64,000 nucleotides of DNA from Saccharum officinarum (GCA_020631735.1 CM036201.1:79398502-79462501), one strand, 5' to 3'. Positions 43,159 through 55,564 are shown, counted from the stretch's first letter. Translations and numbers: made by a program. Notes: generated by a model from the sequence alone, not told the origin.

Positions 43159-45536
43159 AATGCCAGGTCGAGAAGGTTTTTTGGAACTACCACTTTCTCC
43201 CAGCAGACCCTTGTTTTTTGCGTCATCGGTAGTTATTTGATGCTAGGGATCCACTGATGTGTTTTTCTCAGCAGCCTCTGATGTCAATACCTTGGTCTTA
43301 CCCTTGGCATCCAACATATTTGCTGAAAAAGGGTGCTGATCGATTTTCATCGGCTTCTAGGTCTTGGAGTTGTCAAACTTAATTCTCCCAGATTTGATGG
43401 CTGATTGCAACTATTGCCTGAACACCTTGCACTCATTTGTACTATGTGAAGTTGCATTGTGCCATTTGCAGTACAGGATATTCTTCAGCTCTTCTGCTGA
43501 TGGAATCACATGATTAGGTGACAACTTAATTTGACCTTCTTAAGTAAAAGATCAAATATCTTGTCAGCTTTGAAGATGTCAAAGGTAAACTTCTCTGGCT
43601 CTTTCTGACCAAAAGGACAAGATATCGGCCTTTTATTCTTAACCCACTCAGCTAAGCCAATAACTGGTTCTTCATCAGAATCAGAATCTTCTACCTCATC
43701 AACAAATGATATTTTTTTGCTCTAATTCTTTTTAGGCTCAAAAACCCTAGTGTCTTGATCAGAGATCCTTTGTACAAGATGACTCAGGCTTTCAAACTCC
43801 TGAGAAGCATACATGTCCTTGAGATGTGTGAATAACCCTTAAAAAGCCAGATCGGTAAGCCACCGATCATCTAGCACCAGGCTGTAGCACTTATTCTTTA
43901 CATCTCGTAGCCTCTGCACAAAGTTTTCTACCGATTCATCATTACGTTGCATCAATTTTACTAAATCGGTAAACTTCTTTTCATGGATTCCAGCAAAGAA
44001 ATACTTATGAAATTATTTTTCTAGATCAGCCCAAGTAATAATAGAATTTGGTGGTAATGATATGAACCACGTGAATGCTGATCCAGACAAAGATGATGAA
44101 AATAATCAAACTCTTAATTCATCTCTGCTAGCTGCCTCTCCACATTGAATAATGAAGTGATTGACGTGTTCCATCATTGATGTATCATCTTGTCCAGAAA
44201 ATTTAGTGAAATCTAGTACCTTATACCGATTTGGAAGAGGAATTAAATCATATGCTGGAGGGTATGGAGTCTGATAAGAATAAGTATTAACTTTGGGTTT
44301 TATCCCAAACTGATCTCTCATGATTTCTGCTATCTTATTGGCTCAAAAAGCATCAGCCTCCTGCTGATGAACTGGCTGAATTTCTATAGGAGGTGCCTGC
44401 TGATATCCCTCCATGTATCTTTATGGCACACGATCTCCAGCAATCGGCATATTCACCGCCACTTGTGGCTCACTAACCTGCTGGAAAGGATTCGTCGGCT
44501 GAGCTGCCGATGCCTGATTCTGAAAACCAGCTTGCATATGACCTTGCTGAATTCCTGCAACTTGCTGATTCTGCTGAACTGCATACTGAACAGGTAACTG
44601 TCCTGACCAACCATTATTAGAACTCATCGGTATAAAGCTTGCCGATGGCTGGTAACTTGCTGACATTGTTGGATAATAATTAGCATAACCGGCTTGAGGC
44701 ATGAACTGCACCCTAGGTTGACTCATAGCAGGGGCCTTCTGCTGCATCGACAGTAGGCTTGCCGATGGACTTGTATTAGGTGCTTGAAACGAAGGCATCT
44801 GAAAACCTTTTGAAGTTGGTTGCACAGTAGTTGATGTGGCATATTGAGGTACCTGATTCATCGGTGAAACAGCCGATGATACAGGAGCTTTTCCTGCTGC
44901 GTCAAACACTTGAGGTAACCCAGAGTTGAAGGCAGACAACTCCGGAGGCATACCATATCTCCACCAATTAGCAGGAATCTGCTGTTCTGAGACACAGGCC
45001 CTAACAATGTTGATGCCAATAGATCTGTATTGAGCTAAACTCGCCCTCCTGAAAGTACTGGATCTGATCTTATCGGTGTAGATTGAACATTAGGCAAACC
45101 TGTCGAGACTAGAGGAGAAGTAACTTCTGTACCCGCAACGGCTGAGGGAGCCGATGGAGCATTGACCGATGCTGGTTCTGGTTGGTGATAAGTTGGTCCA
45201 ACGTAATGTGGTGGCACTTGTCCCTCTTTAAAAGTTTGAACCACAGCATTGTGAACAGTATTGGACAGCACATTGGAGTGGTTAATCAAAATATGATTTA
45301 CTGCAGAATTAACCATCTCTTGAAGTTTACCAGGATTGGAGTCAAAGGTAACTTGCCGAGGCAACGACAAATCTTGCTTCTGGATGACTTCTCCGTTCCT
45401 ATTTAAGCTGAATGATTTCAGGCAAAGCTGTCTGTAATCCTCTATAGCCTTTTCCATAGCCTGCTTCTGATCTTCCTTAAGATCTTCTTCCGATATCGTG
45501 ATGACGTTCCCCCGAATCAATCTCAGGATTGAACAT
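43159..45536 (-). pseudogene. G2 gag, N-terminal and central regions
   Basis: Gag probably starts at the ATG at 45534-45536 (MFNPEIDSGERHHDI), then shifts frame by one base near 45493 into EEDLKEDQKQAMEKAIEDYRQLC. A long Gln/Pro/Ser-rich central part follows (44421-44951). The gag domain comes next (KVLDFTKFSGQDDTSMMEHVNHF, 44106-44321), then LEK-stop-FHKYFF, where a Gln codon is expected. At least six stops lie between 43200 and 44400. Confidence 0.78.
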
Positions 45537-45552
45537 ATTGATCGTGTTGAAT

Positions 45553-45577
45553 TGTCCCACCGAGCATGCCAAAAGAT
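45553..45577 (-). other. G2 primer binding site region
   Basis: The minus strand reads TTTTGGCATGCTCGGTGGGA directly inside the LTR. The TGG start fits a tRNA 3' end; the tRNA is not assigned. Confidence 0.6.
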
Positions 45578-45578
45578 G

Positions 45579-46355
45579 TGTTGATGCAAAAGTGGATCTG
45601 CAAACACAAAGGGCTAATATCCAATCCGATATCCAAAGCGTGCCAGTCGATTTGACCTGTTAATCGACAAGGATGAAAATTTGAGTACTTTGGTCCTGAC
45701 AACAGCGATACGTCCGGAAGCCACGGCCAAGAGGTACCCACGTGGAACTCGAGGATCGTCAAAGGTCGCACTGAAGCGATGCAGCTCGTCGAATCGATGA
45801 GAACTCGTAAAAAAAATGCAAATTCACGAAGTCACCGAAAAGTATGTAGATGCAAATAGGAGTAAAATTGGTTTGATATTGATTGATTCATCTTACATTG
45901 TCCCTCAGTCTATATTTATACCCTGATCTGAGAAAACATAACCAGACACGACTAGGACACCGAGTCCATATCTAAGGAAAAACGTGATTCTTACATGAAT
46001 CATACTCTAACAAATACAGAAAAGGAAATCAACACCTATCTACTTCCCTGTCCGCCTTAATTACGATGAAATTTTCATCGACCTCCTTTCCATCGGCATG
46101 CTTCCCGTCATCATAAGCTTCATCGGTAGCTGTCTTCAGATCTTCCTTCATCGGCATCGGCAATAACATCTCCGATCTTGCCGGCAACTCCTCTGAGTCT
46201 AAGTCCACCTTTCCATTGGTCACCACCATTCATCGGCAACAATCCTCACAAGCTGATCTTCATCGGCACCCTTCTACCAGCGTAATACAATAACTTTCCT
46301 TCTGCCAATTAGCCCACTCTGATCATCTTGACACGTGCCAAAAACGGTGTCAACA
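45579..46355 (-). repeat. G2 5' LTR (777 bp)
   Basis: Terminal inverted TGTTGA...TCAACA. On the minus strand it starts TGTTGACACCG, a common grass gypsy LTR start. TATA box at about 45911-45920 (TATAAATATA, minus). Confidence 0.82.
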
Positions 46356-46557
46356 ACTTTTTTTACCCAAGTTTGATCACTCGTCTTATTCAAAAAAATC
46401 TATGTAAATATAGTCAATTTAAGTCATTCTTGAATAACTTTTGTTAATAAAAGCCATAGTAAAAGAAGTGATATTTTGCACAAAATTTTAAATAATACGA
46501 GCGGACAAACTTGGGGCAAAAAAAAGTCAAACGAATTATAATTTGCAACGGATTTAG
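46356..46557. mobile_element. Truncated Stowaway-type MITE at the edge of G2
   Basis: Starts with ACTTTTTTTTACCCAAG at the LTR edge and ends in a degenerate TTATAATTTGCAACGG, followed by TA. Its interior (GTCTTATTCAAAAA, TAAGTCATTCTTGAATAAC, TTTTAAATAATACGAGCGG) is the usual body of grass Stowaway elements. The CTCCCTCC end is missing on the left, because G2 inserted within the MITE. Confidence 0.65.
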
Positions 46558-47372
46558 TAGCTTGCAAGAGACAAAAACAGATGTTCCATTCACTGATGAG
46601 TCATCGATTCTGTGGGCGCCGTTACGCCAGCGAGAATGACGTAGCAGCAGCAGCATAGCTCGCGTACGACGTCTCTCTCCGACGCAACAGCAGCAGCCGC
46701 CAGCAGCCGCCAGTGAAAATTAGAAGATACTCCGTGTGTCCTAAAATAGAAGTCATTCTCGTTTCAATTTTTTAAAACTTTGACCAATTATATAAAAAAT
46801 AATATTAATATTTATAACACATAATTAGTAGCGTTAGATAGGTCGTTGAATATACTTTCATAATAAACTTATTTAAAGATATAAATGTTGCACGTATTTT
46901 ATATAAATTTAGTCAAAGTTGAGAAAATTTGATCGGCACGATTCTCATAACGGCTTTTTTTTACGGAGGGAGTACCTGCCATGAGAGCCAAGAAGGTGCT
47001 AATAATAATTTGTAGGTACAGCGGATCAGCTCGGTCGACCTTCCTTCATCACCAATCTAAGAGAGCTAGGTGCTCTTTGTCGTATATGTTGGAGAAGGCA
47101 GAGTTGCAGATCTCTTGTAAGCATGGATGATTATTGCATAACAGACTTAGTAATAATAATTACCTTAACATCTTGTTTTCTTAGACCAGTCACAGTGTGG
47201 AGCTTCATATAGGTTTTATTTGCATTCAATAGGCTGTCACATAGTCATTTTTTACGACATGGTAACATCTTTAACAAAATAGAGTAGAAGTGAGTTTCAT
47301 CTAGATGAAACTTTTTTTGGCATGATTAACAACTCTATATGAGTCATAAAATTAAATGTCTATAAAACAACG
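46558..47372. repeat. Duplicated segment, left copy
   Basis: Homologous to 55598-57282 in the same orientation (for example GCGCCGTTACGCCA, TACGACGTCTCTCTCCG, GGTACAGCGGATCAGCTCGG, ATTCAATAGGCTGTCACATA). The sequence is interrupted here by one Stowaway MITE that is absent from the right copy. No coding potential seen. Confidence 0.8.
46730..46972. mobile_element. Stowaway MITE with TA target site
   Basis: CTCCGTGTGTCC ... TTTACGGAGGGAG, 243 bp, flanked by TA (46728-46729 and 46973-46974). The right copy of the duplication (about 55985-55995) has the unoccupied site (TTAGAGTACGTGCCATG). Confidence 0.82.
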
Positions 47373-47488
47373 GTAATGCTCTCCTCAGGCCGTCTGTGGC
47401 TCTGGAGGTGGGCCCGCAGAGCCTAATATGTCTGCTCCCCCTCTCTCTCACGCTCCTATTCTAGTGGATCTAGATGCGGCGCTGGCCC

Positions 47489-50400
47489 TGTAACACCCCA
47501 GGTGTTTGTCACCAGTTAAGCAGTGGGTTTGAGCTCAAACATGATAGATTAAGTGGAGATGACGATGTCAAGGTCGACCTATGGAGATGAGGGCCTAACT
47601 TGAACTTGGATGTTGCACCCTTGTTTTACATATAGGTCATTTTTCAAGATATATGCTTGGGTGGTGTTATTGCAATATCTTCATTTGTCTCACCTTAGTA
47701 CCTATTTATATTGGTCACTGGAAAAGTTTCATGACATTTGGAATCAAAAAGTCACATGAAATGATAAGTTATATCATTGTTGGAATGACTTTACTAAGTG
47801 CTTGAATTGCACTATCAAGTGAATGAAAATGTAGGTCATCAACCAAACCTTGCAATCTTACCCAAATGACTCTAGATGGACTCTACAACAAAAGTCAATA
47901 AAGGTTCGTGTTGAGCAAATGCACGGAAAATGCTCCAATGGATCAAAAAGGATAAATTAAGCTTTATCGCGATATCACTTTGGTCAAAGTAGAAATATAG
48001 TTTCTATACCAGTTTTGATGTTGGACATTAAATGAACGTTGTAGTTCATGTTGTGTAGAAGAAACTTTGTTTAATGGTCAAGAGCTAGTTTGGTTTCTAA
48101 CCTAGTCAAATAGAGGCTCAAAGATTGAATCAGCTGCTGTTTTGGAAGTGCCGAAAAATTTTCTAAGTCCCTGAAAGTGACAGCAGCAAGTTCACTTCTT
48201 TGAGACCTGTTATCGCCCAAATTCATGTGATAGCACAATTGGATTCCTTAATATGGGTTGAAGTACTTTTCATGGTGGAAACAATGAAGCAAGTCTCATC
48301 AAGTTTGGAGTTCATTTGGATCTCTGAAAACAGTTTCCAAAACAGCAAAAAGCTTACTTTGTCACTAACGTGACATTGACATTGACATCCCGCGTTCTCC
48401 GAAATTTGCTTAACAACATGAGTTGGTCCAAATATAAAAGTTGGAGTATACATCTTGGAGAAGAGCGCTAAGAAAGCTGGAGTCCATTTGATCAAGTTTT
48501 GGGCCAAAAATTTAAGATCAAAGCCGGGCAAGTTTATTTGGGTTTAAGCCGCTGACACTGTCAACTTGAGGCTTAATTATCCGCTGTTATAGAGCTCTAA
48601 TGGTCAGGCGTCCTTAAGCAAGTTTGTAGAGCAGGCCGAGGTGGACAAACTTCATTTTTTGCCCAGGTCCAAATTCAGACCGGAAGCGGCCCAAAATCGC
48701 CTCCCTCTCCGGCCACGCCGACGCACGCCACGTGCTCGACGTAATGGGCGCATGGCCACCATGCAGGGCGGCAGCGCCCCACCTCCCTGCTCCATGCCGA
48801 TGCGCGTCCCAGCGCCTCCGCTCTCCCCATAATGGATGGCCGGCCTCCCTCACTCGCCTCAGCTCTCCTCCTCGCTCGTTTCTCCTCTCTGCTAGCGCTC
48901 TCGCGCACGTAGAGCGCGGAGCCGCCATGGACGGCCGGCCAAGCTCGCTGCCGCCCGTGTCCTCGCCGCTCCAGACCCCCACGGCCGCAGCCACGTGCAC
49001 CACCGCCTTCACCTCGTCGTGCTGCACCTCGCGCGCACGCTTGCCCAAGTCGAAAGCCGCCGGAGCCCTGCGGCTAGGCGAGCCGCCGTCGGTGAGCCGC
49101 TGCTCCGCGTGGCCCTGCCTCCTCGGGCCACCTCGAGGCGAGCCGCGGCCACCCATGAGTTCGTGCGGGCCTCCCGGTGCTTCGCCGCCACTCCCCTGCC
49201 GCCGGCGTGGCCCCTTCGCCGGAACAGCGAGCTCCCGACGACCCCCCTGCTGAAATCGCGACTAGGGACCTCGCGCAAGAATTCGACAAAAGCCAGGGGC
49301 CTAACTGCACAGTCAGTGACTCAGATGAATAGTGCTCTCGGGACTGATTCATAATTATTTTGCAGGAACTTTGGAAATTCATAGTAAATCGTGGAAAAAT
49401 CGTAAAATAGCAAATGAGGACTTTTTGGAATCCTTGTGAAATTCTCTATGCATTAGATCTATAATATAGCATGTTTTAGTTTAAATTTTTCTCTATAAAA
49501 ATGGATTTGTGCAGCTAGGTTTTTAATGCTAGTTGTATTTGTCATTTTCATAACTGTAGATCTAGGGCTCCAAATGAAGTGAAAATTTTGTGGCATGCTA
49601 CTCATGTGATGATTGTTGTGTGGTAAAAATTTCATGAATTTTGGTTGCCATTTGAGTGAGTTATTAGTGTATCTTGCTCCCACAAGAATTCTTGCAATAA
49701 CAATTTGTCTTTTTCATAGAGGTTGATAGACATGTCCAAATGGCTTAAAATTTTTACAGTAGACTATTGGGTGTATATAAGAGCTACTGTAATTTTTATA
49801 GATTTTATTATGGACTTTTGGTATATGTTTATTATTTCACCTTGCTATTTAAATAAATTAAGAAATGCTTTAAAAGAAATTATGTAATGATGAGCACTAT
49901 GCTTTTTGGTGATCATTTAACATGCACTTTATGATGGTTACATTGGTTGTGGCCAAATGTATGTTTGGAATGTAAGTTAATATTTATTCTTGCAATTGAT
50001 GCTTTCCTGGACAGTTTCTGGGACTTTGGTAATTGCACCATGAAAATGATGTTTGCTGAGAAACATGCTTATAACAAAGTTGTAGATAACTCATTAATCT
50101 AGCTAAGTGTGGCTTATACCCTTGATGATGGTCAAGTTAAGATACTTGTGATCTTGTCAAACTTGTGTTATGCTTAATGTGCTTGCCCTCTTTAATTGGT
50201 TGTGTGAGGTTAGCTAATTAGCTTTTGGTGTCTATGTCTTAATCGTGTGTTTACATGCATGATTATATGATGCATCTCTTGTTACCATTCATCATATTCA
50301 TACGTATGCATCTTGCATCTCATTTAGGTTCGCTAGATGCACCACGTGAAGGATGAGATGTTGAAGCCAAACCTGAAGACGGTGTTTGGTGGACCTATCC

Positions 50401-51987
50401 CGAAGATAGAAGGACTAAACAAGTGCCGGGATGGGAGATGCTTGCCAAGCGAGTGTCATCTGTCAACACTAACCTAAGTGTTCGATCTCAGGCAAGCCCC
50501 GGAGCATTCTAAGCCTCCTATTTTATAAAAGCAATTGAGTATATATATGTATTGTTGCATTAAGTTATAGGAGTTGATTGAAAACACTTGCTGCATATAT
50601 ATCCTTTCCTTGTCCCGTAAATATGCCTGGAATCCTATTTTGGTTCAGGATCGAAAATATTGCTTAGCCCTGCTTAGACCGGTAGCGATCGGTGATTTTC
50701 TGTCACCGGCAATTATAGGTGGTTACTGAAATACTTTAGCTATGGAATGGATGATATCCTGGAAATAACCAAGTGTTGATGGATAATTGGAGACCAGGCG
50801 GAATAAGTATGGGGCAACCAGACAGGGTTCTGGGGTGCTTGTAGTTTCCGCCTGTGTCGATTAAGGACCGACCGTTGTTGGGCCTCGAGTCATGTTGAAC
50901 GCATGCCTCACATTTAGCTGGCCGAATAAAGTACCTTTTGACCGTGAAGCTGGGAGATTATTCGGGCCGAGTGGATTGCCCGCAACGCATTGTACCGGAG
51001 CAGTAGTGGCAGGAAACGGGGGCGCGATGATAAGGCCAAAGAGCAGTCGGGCGGCCCCCGGGTACATGTGGTTCCTGGCAAGCTCGCGACTTTACCTAAA
51101 TAGTTGACTCGGTGACCAATACCTCACTTTAGCGGGTGCGTGAGGTTTGTGTGAGGAATAAATTACCAGCTGATTAATAATCGATTCGAATCGCCATCGT
51201 TCACTGGATAGTGAACACTTGACTCGAGTTACGGCATCGTAGTAATGATGATGGAACACGGATGGTTATGTGGATAATGTTGGAAATGCTAAACCTGAGA
51301 TAGTAACCTTTGATGTTAATGGTTAATCAAGTGATTGCTTTAGCATAGGTGCTTACCTAGATTGAATAGGTCATAATAAATATGATGCAAAAGGACTTAA
51401 ATTAGTTTATTCATGATAACTTATGCTTTTCGCAAACGAGTCAAGCTAGCCCACTGAAAGAAAGCCTTGCATACTCCTTGGTGTCATATTATTTCTGGTT
51501 TATGACGGGTAAGTCTAGCTAAGTACCTTCTCGTACTCAGGGTTTATTCCCACTTGTTGCAGGTTGTGATATAACATAGCTACTGCAAGAATTGGAAGAC
51601 TCCGGCTGTAGTGGCGGAGTGTGATCATAGGCATGATCCTTCTGAGCTATCTTATCTCTCATGCTTTTATGGGAAATTGACCTTGGTACTGGCATGTATT
51701 TGAATTAAGGTGATATTAGTTGCAAACTACTTTGCTTCCGCTACTTTTGAACTTGAGTTGTAATAACTCTACTGAACTCCGATATATGTTGAATTACTTA
51801 TGAAGTGGATGTAACATATGACCTGTTATGTTGGACCACTACGATCTTGGCTTGTATGTTGGTTGGTTTGAAATCCCTCGGGATTTTATTGGACTACCGG
51901 GGTTATAGGAGCTTAAGTACGGGAAATTAATTGCTCCGGCGATTGTTTTTGTACTTTTGTTCTTATAATTTGGGCGGTTCTATGACA
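47489..51987 (+). repeat. Very long solo LTR, probably of a Del/Tekay-type chromovirus (4,499 bp)
   Basis: Starts TGTAACACCCC and ends GGTTCTATGACA, flanked by GGCCC (47484-47488) and GGACC (51988-51992), a 5-bp site with one mismatch. The interior has a GC-rich island (about 48640-49250) with short accidental ORFs on both strands, and AT-rich flanks. Phrases such as CCCCGGAGCATTCTAAGCC are what I associate with long chromovirus LTRs. No gag or pol is present. Family assignment is inference; the plus orientation follows from the TGTAACACC start. Confidence 0.65.
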
Positions 51988-52431
51988 GGACCCTCTTTTC
52001 TTGTCGCGTCGCTCTCTCTCCCTCTATGGTTGCAGCTCGCGCGCGTGTACAGGGTCGGCCGAGCCCGTAGCTCCCCCGGTCGCCGTTGCTCCATTCCTTC
52101 TGGCCCTCTCGTGCCACACTCCTAGCTCCACCAACTCCGCCTCAGGCTCGTAGTTTCCTTGTGCATGTTCGTCAAGCAAATCTCGCTGCCGCCCCCTTTT
52201 TCTTGATGCTCGTCATGGCTGTAGGACAGGAATCGTGGTGAGCCATCCCTGGTGGCTCTCCATCCAGCCAGCCACGCTACGCCGTGTCCGCCTCGCCTCC
52301 CTCCATCTTCTGCACGCATTCGCTGGGTTGGATATCTGTCGGCACATACGCTGGTGCCGCCTCTGGCATGCTGTTGGTATGCACGGCCGGCCCTACACCG
52401 AGCCTCCATTCATCTAAGCAGTAAGTAGATA
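51988..52431. other. GC-rich unassigned sequence
   Basis: No recognisable domain in any frame. It resembles the GC-rich stretch before the second motif array (58900-59440) in composition and in leading into the same ATGTTGCAA-type array, so it is probably part of the same repeat family. Confidence 0.4.
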
Positions 52432-52713
52432 TTGTGCCTGGAAGCGAATGTTGTAACCGTATGTTTCGAATGTTTTAGATGCTTTACAGGTATGTTGCAA
52501 GTGTTCCATATGGATATTACAAAAGTAGATCAGGATGTTTCATATGTTGCAATGGTTGTACATGTATGTTGCAAGCGTGTGTTCCAAATGTTTCATCTGT
52601 TTTTCAAACGTATGTTGCAATTGTGTTTATGGAATGTTGTATATGTTTCACACATATGTTACAAATATTTTATCTGGATGTTGCATATTTTTTCTGTTCA
52701 GTCCTTCAGTTAA
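52432..52713 (+). repeat. ATGTTGCAA-motif repeat, copy 1
   Basis: Degenerate direct repeats of about 30 bp built from TATGTTGCAAGTGTTTCATC and GGATGTTGCAA words. Related arrays are at 59441-60020 and 62936-63437. Read in one frame it gives repeats like MLQVFH-LDVA; no evidence that it is translated. Confidence 0.75.
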
Positions 52714-53420
52714 TGTATAGAAAACGAACTTAAAGCAAGCATTCACGTTGTGACTTCATGCAAATCAAGTATACATTTGTATGGGCAACGAATATACATA
52801 TCTCTATACGTTTCAAATAATCATGACAAATATTCCCTTAATAACTCATATACCAATAACACTTCCCATTTATTGAAATCAATTAATATCTATGACATTA
52901 ATTATGTAAGTTGTTGTTGGATAAAATTTATGCATTTTGACTAAACATTATTACACATCTATATTGATATCCTACTTTTTTTTTGTAAAAAGTACTACTA
53001 CACATATACTTCTTTGTTAGAGGAAATTCAAAATCTTGAGCTGTGGAGGAGGTTTTGTGTTTACGAAAGATGGCTATGACCTCCTTTTTTTAAAAAAAAA
53101 CCTTGGAGTAAACACAACGATTATTAGGCATCAATATTAATTAATTCCCTCTTAAGGCTAGCATTGTTATATTAGCCCCTCCGAGATCTCACTTGAAACT
53201 CCACCACCAATCTTGAGTGGTGTGGCATAGACTTAAATCATTAAGTGAATATTTATAACATTGCTAATACTAATTTATGACCTAATAATAGCCTTCTTTT
53301 TTATAAAATGGAAAAGAGTTTGAATAAAAAGGTACAATAAGTACAAGGGTTTCAACTTATCATGCAGATACAAAATTTATAGTAACTAACAAATTCAAAA
53401 CCAAGATTCGTGATGTTAAG

Positions 53421-53512
53421 AATGCAACTCACCAACAGCTAGATATATATTGTACCTTAAGCTAGCTAAGGGCCAACTAAATGCATCTTATTGAAGGCCA
53501 ATGGAGGTAGCA
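53421..53512. repeat. 92-bp segment repeated at 63907-64000
   Basis: AAGAATGCAACTCACCAACA, then TTGTACCTTAAGCTAGCTAA and AAGGCCAATGGAGGTA recur in order at the right window end with a few substitutions and a 2-bp difference in the AT run. Confidence 0.85.
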
Positions 53513-54272
53513 TGCAGAGGGATAAAAGAAACATGGGTATGGATGGAATATTAAAAAGCATGTACTAGAGTACATGATAAATTCATCATAACTAGGTGAT
53601 CCCGACCAGTCGAAACACGTGACATGATCGTTGAATAAATAAATCTTTCAACCACAAGTAGTCTATATGTGAGCTAGATGCCGTGAGCGCCATGTTATAA
53701 AATGAACGAAGGAAGAGACCACAAAGACAAATAATTAGATAATCGGTTAAGTATGTACGTACGTAATAAATACGAACTTGTAGTATATACTTGTCTAAGA
53801 GACCAGTAAGACCGCGTGTGGAAGCATGTACGGATGGATGAACAGGTAATACTAGTAGCCGGGACCATTTGGTACACACGCGAAAGCTACGTACTATACG
53901 GGAGTACTAGTACATTTATGCTGGGCTACTGGCGATGCATGAACGGGTGTACGTACGTTGTGGTAATAGTACTAGTATACGTACTCGGTCGGTATATATC
54001 GGTAAGGGTTTAATCATGCATTTAATTATCTGCGTGCCGGCGGCCGTGTGGTTGCCTTTGACACGGACTGATATATCATATATGATGGGCGTGTGAGCAG
54101 CACCGTATATACTACCAATGCAACCAACCTTCTCGCGCGTAGTCGTAGGAGGGTTTCAACCCAGCCGCCGCTTTCTGTGTTCCGGGCAGCAGGTAGCCTT
54201 CCAGCGTGGCTGCGGACGACGGAGACCGGCGACCCCGCGGCCCGCACGCTGTACCTGCGACGTCCTCGTCCT

Positions 54273-54326
54273 CGGCGCGTGCGCAGCAGCATCATTAGTA
54301 CGGCGCGTGCGCAGCAGCATCATTAG
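54273..54326. repeat. 28-bp tandem duplication
   Basis: CGGCGCGTGCGCAGCAGC ATCATTAG occurs twice in direct tandem (54273-54298 and 54301-54326). Confidence 0.85.
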
Positions 54327-54477
54327 ACTGGCGCTAATTAATATTGTTAATTGCATTCTTTAATGAACAGTAGTCCTGCAGCGTGGCGTGCGACGACCTA
54401 TCTACTTGCCCGTCGGCCAATTAATATTGTTAATTGGCTTGTCTGTAGTCTGATGCACGTACACAAACACGATATAT

Positions 54478-54721
54478 GGCTGTGTTTAGTTAAAAAAAAA
54501 TGGACTATGCAAAAAGAAGATTCCTCGTCACATTAAACTTGTGATACATGCATAGAATACTAAATGTAGATGAAATAAAAAGTTAATTGCATAGTTTGAT
54601 TGTACTTTGCGAGACGAACGTTTTGAGCCTAATTAGTCAACAATTGAACAATTATTACCAAATACAAACGAAATGCCTATAGTAAATTTGGCACTCCAAA
54701 TTTAGTGAAGTAAACAAAGCC
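54478..54721. mobile_element. Small MITE (GGCTGTGTTTAG ... GTAAACAAAGCC)
   Basis: 244 bp with imperfect terminal inverted repeats. Core words AATACTAAATGTAGATGA and GAGCCTAATTAGTC are shared with the other MITEs listed here. Flanks are ATAT on both sides. Confidence 0.7.
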
Positions 54722-54851
54722 ATATCTAGCTTTGAAGTGAACGAGACGCCGGCCGGACGCATATGCATGATGCGGATGCCGTCGTCATCGCTGCAACGCC
54801 AGCAAAATGACGCGCGCGGCCTCAGCTCGCCCGGCGAAATAAATGAGAGGT

Positions 54852-55090
54852 GGGCCTGTTTAGTTTCCAAAATTTTTTTGGAAAATATTACTGTAGCAAT
54901 TTCGTTCTTATTTGACAAATATTATCCAATCATAGACTAACTAGGCTTAAAAGATTCGTCTGGTGAATTTCGTCTAAACTGTGTAGTTAGTTTTATTTTT
55001 TTCTATATTTAATACTTTATACATGTGTCAAAGATTCGATGAGACGAGAATCTAAAAAATTTTGTAAATTTTTTGGCAACTAAACATGCC
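54852..55090. mobile_element. Small MITE (GGGCCTGTTTAGTTTCC ... ACTAAACATGCC)
   Basis: Terminal inverted repeats of the G-G-C-C-T-x-GTTTAG type and the shared AAAAGATTCGTCT core. Confidence 0.7.
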
Positions 55091-55325
55091 GTAGCTAGCC
55101 CGGCCGGCCGATGGAAACGCGCGTACGGTCTGGATCCAGATCCACCATCCGATCCCGTCAGTAACCCTTTATTACCCCTGCTGCTGTCGTCGTCTGTCGT
55201 ACTAAATTAAAGGTGTTTATTTATCTATCTATCAGTACAAACAACTACGTAGCTTTGCTATATATACACGCGTCATCCACGCGGTCTCGTGCAACCAACA
55301 AATATAATGTTTCACTCACTATCAA

Positions 55326-55564
55326 GGGGGTGTTTTGATGCAAAAAATTTTTTAGAATTTTGCTACTGTAGCACTTTCGTTTGTATTTGGTAATTAGTGT
55401 CCAATCATGGCCTAATTAAACTCAAAAGATTCGTCTCGTGATTTACAATCAAACTATGTAATTAGTTATTTCTTTTACCTGCATTAAGTGCCCATGCATG
55501 CGTCTAAAGATTGATGTAATAGAGAGTGTAAAATTTAGAATTTAGAAGAGAAGTAAACAAGGCC
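55326..55564. mobile_element. Small MITE (GGGGGTGTTTTGATG ... GTAAACAAGGCCC)
   Basis: Inverted ends and the shared core (CTACTGTAGCACTTTCGTTT, AAAAGATTCGTCTCG). Lies just left of the right copy of the duplicated segment. Confidence 0.68.

Larger units (their letters stand above)
35909..46355 (-). mobile_element. Tat-lineage gypsy element G2 (5' LTR through part of the antisense ORF)
   Basis: Minus-strand element: 5' LTR 45579-46355, PBS, gag, PR, RT, dual RNase H, integrase (split by a solo LTR), then a plus-strand antisense ORF that is cut at 35909 by C2. Its 3' LTR lies outside the window. It is inserted in a Stowaway MITE, of which one side is seen at 46356-46557. Confidence 0.86.
52714..54477. 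other. AT-rich intergenic sequence
   Basis: No gene seen on either strand. Contains one short segment repeated at the window end (53421-53512), CGTACGTACGT-like runs (about 53755-53765, 53950-53957) and a small tandem repeat (54273-54326). Confidence 0.5.

Noticed and set aside
48614..49382. Several overlapping frames of 100-180 codons on both strands
   Set aside because: They lie in the GC-rich island of a solo LTR, overlap each other and have no recognisable domain.
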